The notes below the pieces were generated by a model, which saw only the letters and a program-made list of their open reading frames with translations, was not told the origin of the DNA and did no database searches. Below, piece by piece: positions 15,384-21,993 of a stretch of DNA of 23,879 bases. Each line of letters opens with the position of its first letter. The stretch's first letter is position 1. The position numbers were made by a program, and so were the translations under genes. This stretch comes from a virus: positions 1 to 23,879 of IMG/VR virus record IMGVR_UViG_3300045135_000862. One strand, given 5' to 3'.

Positions 15384-16310
15384 TTACTTCACCTTCTTTT
15401 CGATGTCTTTTACGATGTTAGCATACATCTTGTTTATTTCATCATCTGTAAATTCTATTGTAGCTTCATTTGCTCTATCTGCCAAGTGAGATTCCAGACC
15501 TGAAATACGAATAGGTGAGTAAACTTTTGGAGTATCCCTTTCTATGATGTTGAAGTGTCTAGGGTACGTAGTGTTTATAGCAAACGTAGACCCTATAACT
15601 ACTGTGCCAGGTTTATTAAATGCCCTAGCTATGTGCTGCCCTACAGAGTCACAACCAATGAAGTAATCTGCTGCATCAATAAATGCTGACCACATACGAA
15701 GATCTGCTTCAGGCTTCATAGTGTATGTGTCTTCAGGCATCCAGAAGTTTTTTTCAGTAAATAAGACTAGGTTATATTTTGTTGCTAGTTTCTTTACCAG
15801 TTTAAGGTACGTGTCTGGATTAATAGAACGAGAAGACTGATCTAGAAGAACACCTTCTTGTGGCTTTTCAATAGACCTACCAAAAGGTTGAATAACAATA
15901 GTCTTCTGTTTTTGTTGTTGTTGCCTAACTTGCTGCATAAAATTAGCAGCTTGCAACTCTTCATTCCTATTTGTTTTAATAACAGGAGCACCAAGATCAG
16001 AGTGATCGTCAGTATCATTGATTAGGTAATCAAAAGCTTCAGCAAGAGATTTTTCTTGTTTGTAGTAACCTGGAACTCTGTATGGCTCTGGAGAAATAAC
16101 TCTGTCAGCATCCATAAAGAATTGTTCCATAGCTCCTTTTTGATCTGGGTTAAAAACTTTATCATGTAGCTCTGGTATCCCCCAGTAAAGAGTGTCCCAT
16201 CCTGCTACCATTACTCTAAAATCTTTGTTCTTTTTAGAGTATTTGATAAGAGCAGGAATAGCTGCTATAGCCCTACCTGCTCCACCATCAATCATAAAAA
16301 CAGTTTTCAT
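15384..16310 (-). CDS. GT9-like glycosyltransferase (heptosyltransferase-related)
   Basis: A 308-residue GT-B-type protein resembling family 9 heptosyltransferases. GGAGRAIAAIPALIKY (9-24) parallels the N-terminal GxGD...TP loop that holds the acceptor. KTIVIQPFGRS (136-146) starts the C-terminal domain. CDSVGQHIARAFNKPGTVVIGST (220-242) is the family's donor-binding motif (D-S/T-G..H..A....P...G.T). ADP-heptose made by the downstream genes is the natural donor. The GxGD aspartate position is not conserved in the usual form (Ala-Gly-Arg), so the acceptor or base may differ. A Gln-rich insert (126-135) separates the two domains. It is the first gene behind a promoter of its own; the ribosome-binding site is a weak AAGAAG. 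No membrane segment is visible, so it should act in the cytoplasm. Confidence 0.72.
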   Translation of the reverse strand: MKTVFMIDGGAGRAIAAIPALIKYSKKNKDFRVMVAGWDTLYWGIPELHDKVFNPDQKGAMEQFFMDADRVISPEPYRVPGYYKQEKSLAEAFDYLINDTDDHSDLGAPVIKTNRNEELQAANFMQQVRQQQQKQKTIVIQPFGRSIEKPQEGVLLDQSSRSINPDTYLKLVKKLATKYNLVLFTEKNFWMPEDTYTMKPEADLRMWSAFIDAADYFIGCDSVGQHIARAFNKPGTVVIGSTFAINTTYPRHFNIIERDTPKVYSPIRISGLESHLADRANEATIEFTDDEINKMYANIVKDIEKKVK

Positions 16311-16338
16311 AGTCTTCTTCTTTTTATTATTATCTTTA

Positions 16339-16353
16339 CAGACTAAAAGTCTG
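16339..16353 (-). other. Short hairpin at the probable 5' end of the cassette transcript
   Basis: CAGACT and AGTCTG form a 6-bp stem with a 3-base loop. On the - strand it begins just after the expected start site of the promoter at 16361-16389 and about 30 bases before the glycosyltransferase ATG. It is not followed by a T run on the - strand, so it is not a good terminator for the upstream gene. A 5' stem of this kind could protect the mRNA; that is inference. Confidence 0.5.
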
Positions 16354-16360
16354 GTGCTTT

Positions 16361-16389
16361 ATTATACAAGAAAGTTTAACCTATATCAA
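16361..16389 (-). promoter_or_regulatory. Near-consensus sigma70-type promoter for the sugar cassette
   Basis: Read on the - strand: TTGATA (16384-16389), a 17-base spacer, then TATAAT (16361-16366). Only one base differs from the bacterial housekeeping consensus and the spacing is optimal. The -35 box overlaps the stop codon of the cysteine-rich tail gene. Transcription would start near 16354 and reach the glycosyltransferase ATG at 16310 after a leader of about 44 bases. It lets the host polymerase express the glycan genes independently of phage late transcription. Confidence 0.8.
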
Positions 16390-18365
16390 CCACAATAAAG
16401 TCTGTAGTAAAATGCACATTTACAGATTGCAGTGGTGCTGGGTGGTGCACAACACTGTTTACAAATAAAGGCAACAGCTACATGTAGTTTTGGGTGAGAA
16501 TCTGGTATTGTAAAATTGGTTCCAACCCAACGTAGTAGATTTGCATGGCAAGTACAAAGTTTAGAAGAATCCCCATACCCACACAGATTACCATACCGCC
16601 CATCATTACCACAATTACAACACCCAAAAGAAAGGTAATCACAGGGTATTCCATTATATTTTCTTCTATCAAAAGCAGTGCAGTCTGTGCTACCAAAGTT
16701 TGAGTCATACTCTATTCTTGCTGCAAAATGACCTTTGACGTTAGTAAAGGGAGAAGACCCTGCAGGTAGGTAAAGACCACCCATACCACACAATGCCCCA
16801 GGGTTAATATCACAAGAGCAAAGAAACATTGTAACAGGAAATAGTCCTATTCTATTACTTGTAGTACATATAGTAGAAGGAGTGTGACAAAATTTTGCAT
16901 TAAAGTTTTGTATATAGGTGTTATTTATATTCACACCTTGATGTAGTAATTGACAACAAGCATTTACACCACAGTTATCAAATCCAAAACAAAACCTACT
17001 TGCATTACACCCAACGTTGTTTGCACTTGCAAAACAAGTAATATTTTCTCTAGTTATCATAACACACTGAGCAGTAGCATCAAAACAGTCACTTCCATGC
17101 TCGTGCTTAAACATAGCAAAGTAAGATCTTGTAATACCACTTCGACACCCATAAGTTTCTACCATAAAGTAGTTTTTACCTACTGGTGTTACATTATTGA
17201 CAAATATTTCTGTTGGAAAAGTAGAACCATCATTAAAACAGAAAAAACATCTGGGGTCTCCAGTACAACAACATCTATTTAAATTAATTATTGTTCCATC
17301 ATTACATGCAAAGTTATAACCATGACAAGTACGACAACTTGCTTGAGCATGGTAGTAATAAAGTAATCCATTGCAAAAAAGTTTTATAGGTTTTGGTGTT
17401 GGGGTTCCAGATCCTCCTATAAGTTTATTACAACCATCAGTAAGAGGGACACAAACATTGGGTGTTAAACCTGGTAATGCACCGTTAAACCTAAATAATG
17501 CTGCAGCACTAAAAGTACATGCTTGACCTTCACAACAGCCATAACAAATAGCATTATTTTCTAAGATAGCAACACAGCATCTGTCTTCAGTAATTAACCA
17601 TCTTTTACACATACAGTCTTGTCGGTTCCAGTCAAAGCATTTTGCTACACCACCACATTTTCCTGCAATACAGTAGTAGTTACTAGCTACACAACAGAAA
17701 CAAAAGTCACAGGCTGTACCACAGTTAACAACATATAAACAGTTATTAAAACAATGATGCCCAAATACAGTCTTATCCCTAAACTCAAAAGCTACGTTAG
17801 AGTTAGAAGGACCATAAATTCTTAGAACACATCCACAACAACTAGTAGCAGTTGGGGGTCTATGAAAACCATTACAACCACAGCAACAAGGGCAGGAACA
17901 ACAATTAAAAGTTACTCCACAATTTGAAGGGGTAAACGTAAGATATTTTACATAACCACACCTATCGTGGGTATCAGGACACTGAAGACCACCGAAAATT
18001 AACTGACATGTAAAAGGATTAAAATGATCAAACATTTTAGTACAGCAAGAAAGACATCCTGCTGTTCCAGTGCTTGCAGTACAACACATAAAGTAAGGAC
18101 CAATCCAGTCAGAAACAGGAACACTCAAAGACTCAGAAAAAGCACCTCCTCCTGAAACCCAATCAGTACCATCATAAGCAAGAAGAGCACCTTCGTCAGT
18201 ATCAAAGTACAAAGAACCAGTAGCAGGAGATCCTGGCCTACTAGCTGTGTTCCCTGAAGGAGCATCCATACGTGAACTAGCTGTAATACAACACGAGGTA
18301 ACACAACAGGCACAAACGTTCCTGCTGTTATCGACCACCGTAGTGCCATTAATCTTATATGCCAT
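16386..18365 (-). CDS. Cysteine-rich tail / receptor-binding protein
   Basis: A 659-residue protein with 81 cysteines by hand count (12.3%), far above normal. Residues 1-75 are a tail-anchor module (KINGTTVVDNSRN ... RPGSPATGSLYFDTDEG ... YDGTDW), shared with the 71-residue gene just upstream and common at the start of marine phage fibre proteins. The body (about 88-659) is rich in Gly, Asn, Phe, Tyr and Cys with alternating hydrophobic stretches, suggesting a beta-rich fold; cysteines occur singly, in pairs and in clusters such as 155-164 (CC-S-C-P-CCC-G-C). I recognise no domain in the body. G+C drops at the module border: 28/60 at 18181-18240, 18/60 at 18001-18060. It lies last in the tail block, where receptor-binding proteins usually sit. 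Disulfide or metal cross-linking is possible; function and cysteine state are inferred. Confidence 0.75.
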   Translation of the reverse strand: MAYKINGTTVVDNSRNVCACCVTSCCITASSRMDAPSGNTASRPGSPATGSLYFDTDEGALLAYDGTDWVSGGGAFSESLSVPVSDWIGPYFMCCTASTGTAGCLSCCTKMFDHFNPFTCQLIFGGLQCPDTHDRCGYVKYLTFTPSNCGVTFNCCSCPCCCGCNGFHRPPTATSCCGCVLRIYGPSNSNVAFEFRDKTVFGHHCFNNCLYVVNCGTACDFCFCCVASNYYCIAGKCGGVAKCFDWNRQDCMCKRWLITEDRCCVAILENNAICYGCCEGQACTFSAAALFRFNGALPGLTPNVCVPLTDGCNKLIGGSGTPTPKPIKLFCNGLLYYYHAQASCRTCHGYNFACNDGTIINLNRCCCTGDPRCFFCFNDGSTFPTEIFVNNVTPVGKNYFMVETYGCRSGITRSYFAMFKHEHGSDCFDATAQCVMITRENITCFASANNVGCNASRFCFGFDNCGVNACCQLLHQGVNINNTYIQNFNAKFCHTPSTICTTSNRIGLFPVTMFLCSCDINPGALCGMGGLYLPAGSSPFTNVKGHFAARIEYDSNFGSTDCTAFDRRKYNGIPCDYLSFGCCNCGNDGRYGNLCGYGDSSKLCTCHANLLRWVGTNFTIPDSHPKLHVAVAFICKQCCAPPSTTAICKCAFYYRLYCG

Positions 18366-18395
18366 TTATATTCTCCGTCCTAAGACTATCGTGAA

Positions 18396-18611
18396 TCAAA
18401 TCCATTCAGTTCCATTGTAAGCTACTAACTTACCTTCATCTGTGTCAAAAAATAGGTGACCTGTGTTTGGTGAAGCAGGTCTTTGTGCTGTAGTGCCAGA
18501 AGGTGCAGTAAGGACGTTAGCTGTCACTATCGTCCCTTGCACTGATGGTGTTCCTGAAGGAATGTTTTTACTGTCGTCAATAACAGTTGTACCACTAACC
18601 TTTAGAGTCAT
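18396..18611 (-). CDS. Orphan tail-anchor module (71 aa), paralogue of adjacent adhesin N-terminus
   Basis: A 71-residue protein that aligns along its whole length with residues 1-70 of the cysteine-rich neighbour: LKVSGTTVIDDSKN against YKINGTTVVDNSRN, and APSGTTAQRPASPNTG followed by FFDTDEGKLVAYNGTEW against the matching segment. It stops exactly at the module's final Trp-Ile. It has no cysteine, even where the neighbour has five (18, 20, 21, 25, 26). The ATG overlaps the fibre stop by 17 bases, and GAGG lies 9 bases upstream, so it can be translated. It may be a remnant of an earlier adhesin whose body was lost, or a small functional adaptor. A 30-base space separates it from the next gene. 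Confidence 0.72.
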   Translation of the reverse strand: MTLKVSGTTVIDDSKNIPSGTPSVQGTIVTANVLTAPSGTTAQRPASPNTGHLFFDTDEGKLVAYNGTEWI

Positions 18612-21600
18612 TCTCTAGTTCCTCTACTTTACCTTGTAGACACTTCACAGTTTCAATGAGTGCACCTACCAAGCCATTATAGTTGACTGATTTGTAACCA
18701 TCGTCATCTGTTGTAACAAGTTCTGGGAATGCTTCTTCTACTTCTTGAGCAACAACACCCAATGTGTACTTACCAGAATCTTTCCAGTTATAGTTCACAC
18801 CTCTAATCTGACCGATCTTGCAGTAAGCATTCTCTACTGTAGTAATGTTCTCTTTGCATCTGCAGTCAGAAGTAGCATTAATGTCAGGAGCTACAACACA
18901 AGTTGTACCACAGATAATTGGAGAGTAAATACAAGTACCAGCACAAACACACTGACTAAATCTTCCTGCTACTGAACCACAAATCACAGGACCTTTTACA
19001 CATGTTGAACCACAAATGGTAGGGGCACGGGCAATGGCTGTACCACATATTACTGGTGATTGCACACATACATCAGAACATAAACAGTTAGCTTGGAAGT
19101 TATTTGCTAATGATCCATTCGTTGCAGCTTTACCTGCAAGACATGTTGCTAGTCCATCAACGTTAGCTACTGTGTGGTTGTGGCTATCATCTGCTACTGC
19201 AGTAAGTAAGTTCACGTTACCAGAACCATCCACTGAAGCAGAGCCAGTCACATCTCCACATATACAAAGTGTTCTAGCTGTTTGCCAAGCACTTGCTGTT
19301 GCTGCATTACCAGATGTGTTCTGATTTCCTGCAGTATTAACACCTGGTAGGTTTATGTTAGCTGAACCATTAAAAGAAACACCACCTATTGTACGTGCAG
19401 TTTCTAATGTTGTAGCAGTATCAGCATTACCAGTAACATCTCCTGTTACATTACCCTCTACGTTAGCTACAAGTGTACCTGTTGTAATAGAAAGGTTTCC
19501 TGTAGATGCACCAGTAAATGTACCTGTACCTACAATAAACTTATCTGCTGACTCATCAAAACCCATAAAGGCATTGGCACTGTCTCCACGTTCAATGATA
19601 ATACCTGCATCATTTGTAGGTGTTCCTGTCACTCCATTTGCTAATTCTATGATTGAGTCAGTAAGAACTTTGTTGGTTGAGTTAATAGTAGTTGTAGTAC
19701 CATTAACAGTTAAGTCACCTCCAATTATAACTGCCCCTGTTGTTGTAATAGCATCTATATACCCATGTGACCAGTAGTTAGAACTGTCACCTAAGCTATA
19801 TGTGCTATCAGCACTTGGAACAATATTAGAAGCAACATCTGCTGTAAGGGTTACAGTGTCAGTGGCTGCATTTCCTAAAGTAGTATTTCCATTAACAGTC
19901 AGGTTTCCTACAAGAGTACTATTTCCAGTTGTACAAACTGTAGCAAAGCAACTCGTACCAGAAGAGGTAACATTTCCTGTTAGATTACCTGTAACATTAC
20001 CAGTTACGTTTCCTGTTACATTACCTGTTACAGCACCACAAAGGTTAGTAGCACAAATGTTCGCCACACCAGTAATACATTGAGAGTTACCTGCTAGGTT
20101 TCCACCTAGTGTTGGAGAAGTATCTTCTTGAATACAAGTAAGAGCATCACCAAGGGTAAATGCAGCATTTGACCAAGCAGATCCTGTGTATACTTTTAGA
20201 GCATTGTCTGTAGTGTTCCAGTACAATGCACCAGTTAAGAGGGCATCTCCATCGTTGTCTACTGTTGGGTTTGATGCTTTATCACCAAGATATCTGTCAT
20301 CAAAGTTATCATATGCTGTTTCTGCATTGGTTGCCGAAGTAGCAGCAGCAGTAGCTGAGTTGCTTGCATTTGTTGCAGATGTAGCTGCATTAGTCTCTGA
20401 TGTTGCTGCATTCGTAGCAGAAGTAGCTGCTGCAGTTGCAGAACCTAGGATACCATCAACATAAGTTTTTGTTGTGAGATCAGCATTGTCAGTTGGTGTA
20501 TAGGTTGTAGTAATTTTACTAGAACCCATGTCGATAGCACCAGTCATAGTACCACCAGACAATGCTAGTCTTGTATCACGTTGTGTATCTGTATACGTTT
20601 TTGTGGCTGCATCTTGGGCATCAGTGGGATCACCTAGTCCTGTGATCTTTGATGTACCCATAGCAATAGCACCCGACATGGTTCCACCAGACAGGTTTAG
20701 CTTTAGAGCATCTTGTGTATCAACGTAACCCTTACGAGTTAGGGTATCATCTGTAGCAGGTGTAGCTGTAGATGTAGCTTTGTTAGCACCAAGGGTAATA
20801 TCCCCTGTCATAGTGCCACCAGCAGTAGCTAATTTTGTACCGATACAAGTCGTTAGTGTTGAATAGGCATTGGCATCGTCATTTAGAGCAGCAGCCAACT
20901 CATTAAGAGTATCAAGGGCACCAGGGGCACCACCAATCAGGTTAGTGATCTGTGTGTCTACATAACACTTTGTGCTTGCATCTGAATCAGCAGTGGGTGC
21001 ACCAAGAGAAGTAATCTTAGCAGAACCCATATCAAGTCCTGCTGTACCTGTCATGTTAATATCACAGAAAGTAGAAGTACCTGTTGAGATTACGTTACCA
21101 GTTAGGTTACCTGTTACGTTCCCTGTGACATTGCCAGTAACATTACCTGTAAGATCACCAGTTACATCCCCAGTAACATTCCCTGTAACATCCCCTGTAA
21201 GGTCTCCTGTAACATTTCCAGTAACGTTACCTGTCAGATTACCTGTTACATTGCCTGTAACGTCACCTGTAACTGCACCTGTTACTGGACCTACAAAACT
21301 AGTACCAGTAATTGTTGTACCTGTTATAGGACATGCTGTAGTAGAACCAATAGTAGTGCCATCAATAGCACCCCCATTGATATCGACTGTAGCAAAAGTA
21401 CCCTGTCCTGTCGTGCTAAGTGTAGTAAAACTACCAGCAGCAGTAGAGGTGGCACCAATAACAGTACCGTCAATATTACCTGCATTAATATCTACCGTAG
21501 CTAGTGTTGCTGTCCCTGTTCCACAAATGTTGGGGGCACATACTGTATCAGAGAAAGTAGAGACACCTGTGACACCTAGTGTACCTGAGAAGGTAGCATT

Positions 21601-21993
21601 ACCTGTAACAGCAGAAGTACCACCAACAGTGGCATTACCAGATAGGAATAGATTTTTAAATCTGTTTGTAGTTGTTACACCAAGATCAATGTCATCATCT
21701 GTTACAGGAACAACAGCACCATCTTGAACTCGTAGCTGTTCAACTGGACTTGCAGATACTTCTGTAAAGAAGCTAACCCTGTTGTTTGACGTATCAATAC
21801 AAACTTTGTTGTTTGCATCTGTATCTGCAATCAAAGGAACGTAAGCACCCTCAGTTGAAGTACCATCGTGTTTATGTCCTGTACTTGAATTAAAAGCATC
21901 TCTAACACAGTTAAACTCTGTGTCAACTGGTGCTGCTTTAACAACTGCACCTGCAACAATATCCCCAGAACTCTGCCTACAATAACCTGCCAT
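18595..21993 (-). CDS. Tail fibre with C-terminal S74 intramolecular chaperone
   Basis: A 1132-residue tail fibre. The N-terminal part (1-110: AGYCRQSSGDIV, STGHKHDGT, then VEQLRVQDGAVVPVTDDDIDLG) matches fibre starts of marine phages. It continues with VTGN/LTGN tetrapeptide repeats (237-300), beta-structured repeats of the TMTGAI-MG-S-KIT type (390-500), an Ala/Thr/Ser/Asn heptad stretch (about 515-556), a YWNTTDNALKVYTGSAW module near 590, more TGN repeats near 655-675, and a cysteine-rich P-x-I-C-G repeat zone (978-1038). Residues 1042-1132 form an S74 (endosialidase-type) chaperone: S1042-D1043 is the likely self-cleavage site, followed by KENI, NWKDSGK, GVVAQEVEEAFPELV and a final coiled coil. 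The chaperone drives trimer folding and is then released. There are 34 cysteines, mostly in the last third. It should bind a surface glycan or protein; the receptor is unknown. Confidence 0.88.
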   Translation of the reverse strand: MAGYCRQSSGDIVAGAVVKAAPVDTEFNCVRDAFNSSTGHKHDGTSTEGAYVPLIADTDANNKVCIDTSNNRVSFFTEVSASPVEQLRVQDGAVVPVTDDDIDLGVTTTNRFKNLFLSGNATVGGTSAVTGNATFSGTLGVTGVSTFSDTVCAPNICGTGTATLATVDINAGNIDGTVIGATSTAAGSFTTLSTTGQGTFATVDINGGAIDGTTIGSTTACPITGTTITGTSFVGPVTGAVTGDVTGNVTGNLTGNVTGNVTGDLTGDVTGNVTGDVTGDLTGNVTGNVTGNVTGNLTGNVISTGTSTFCDINMTGTAGLDMGSAKITSLGAPTADSDASTKCYVDTQITNLIGGAPGALDTLNELAAALNDDANAYSTLTTCIGTKLATAGGTMTGDITLGANKATSTATPATDDTLTRKGYVDTQDALKLNLSGGTMSGAIAMGTSKITGLGDPTDAQDAATKTYTDTQRDTRLALSGGTMTGAIDMGSSKITTTYTPTDNADLTTKTYVDGILGSATAAATSATNAATSETNAATSATNASNSATAAATSATNAETAYDNFDDRYLGDKASNPTVDNDGDALLTGALYWNTTDNALKVYTGSAWSNAAFTLGDALTCIQEDTSPTLGGNLAGNSQCITGVANICATNLCGAVTGNVTGNVTGNVTGNLTGNVTSSGTSCFATVCTTGNSTLVGNLTVNGNTTLGNAATDTVTLTADVASNIVPSADSTYSLGDSSNYWSHGYIDAITTTGAVIIGGDLTVNGTTTTINSTNKVLTDSIIELANGVTGTPTNDAGIIIERGDSANAFMGFDESADKFIVGTGTFTGASTGNLSITTGTLVANVEGNVTGDVTGNADTATTLETARTIGGVSFNGSANINLPGVNTAGNQNTSGNAATASAWQTARTLCICGDVTGSASVDGSGNVNLLTAVADDSHNHTVANVDGLATCLAGKAATNGSLANNFQANCLCSDVCVQSPVICGTAIARAPTICGSTCVKGPVICGSVAGRFSQCVCAGTCIYSPIICGTTCVVAPDINATSDCRCKENITTVENAYCKIGQIRGVNYNWKDSGKYTLGVVAQEVEEAFPELVTTDDDGYKSVNYNGLVGALIETVKCLQGKVEELENDSKG
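18880..19062 (-). repeat. P-x-I-C-G repeats in fibre stem before the S74 domain
   Basis: Residues 978-1038 of the fibre contain four P-(V/T/I)-I-C-G-(S/T) units (PVICGT, PTICGS, PVICGS, PIICGT) at uneven spacing, with extra cysteines between them (C-V-C-A-G-T-C). The region directly precedes the chaperone, so it would form the tip of the mature fibre after cleavage. Cysteines recurring at the same repeat position suggest stacked or cross-linked thiols in a trimer. Confidence 0.75.
19972..20031 (-). repeat. Second TGN tetrapeptide repeat block (5 units)
   Basis: Five 12-base units encode VTGN x4 and LTGN in the fibre gene, the same unit as the larger block at 21094-21285. Third-position changes between units show it is not a recent perfect duplication. 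Confidence 0.85.
20324..20446 (-). repeat. Ala/Thr/Ser/Asn heptad repeats (21-base units)
   Basis: The fibre gene encodes repeated seven-residue units of the AATSATN / AATSETN type, about five to six in a row. Such stretches are common in phage fibres and form a helical or linker neck; here they lie before the RYLGDKASNPTVDNDGD module. Confidence 0.75.
21094..21285 (-). repeat. VTGN/LTGN/VTGD tetrapeptide repeat block (16 units)
   Basis: Sixteen consecutive 12-base units encode residues 237-300 of the tail fibre as (V/L)-T-G-(N/D/A). The codons vary at third positions, so the protein repeat is kept by selection rather than by recent duplication. It probably forms a regular beta-rich shaft whose length can change by unit gain or loss. 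The long open frame on the opposite strand here is a by-product of this periodicity. Confidence 0.92.

Noticed and set aside
16339-16353. Hairpin as terminator of the tail operon
   Set aside because: The stem is only 6 bp and is not followed by a T run on the - strand; a leader stem downstream of the promoter is more likely.
16386-18365. Diversity-generating retroelement target as the source of the cysteines
   Set aside because: No template repeat or reverse transcriptase is present in the window, and cysteines are spread over the whole body, not in one variable C-terminal patch.
18366-18398. Stop-codon readthrough joining the 71-residue module to the cysteine-rich protein
   Set aside because: After the TGA the frame meets a TAA directly before the next ATG, so no fusion protein can form.
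21094-21285. CRISPR-like regular repeats
   Set aside because: Units are 12 bases, continuous, without spacers, and in frame within the fibre gene.
20972-21727. Long + strand open frame (251 codons) opposite the tail fibre
   Set aside because: It is rich in Val/Pro/Thr because it is the complement of the VTGN repeats; it has no family resemblance, and the - strand fibre is clearly the real gene.
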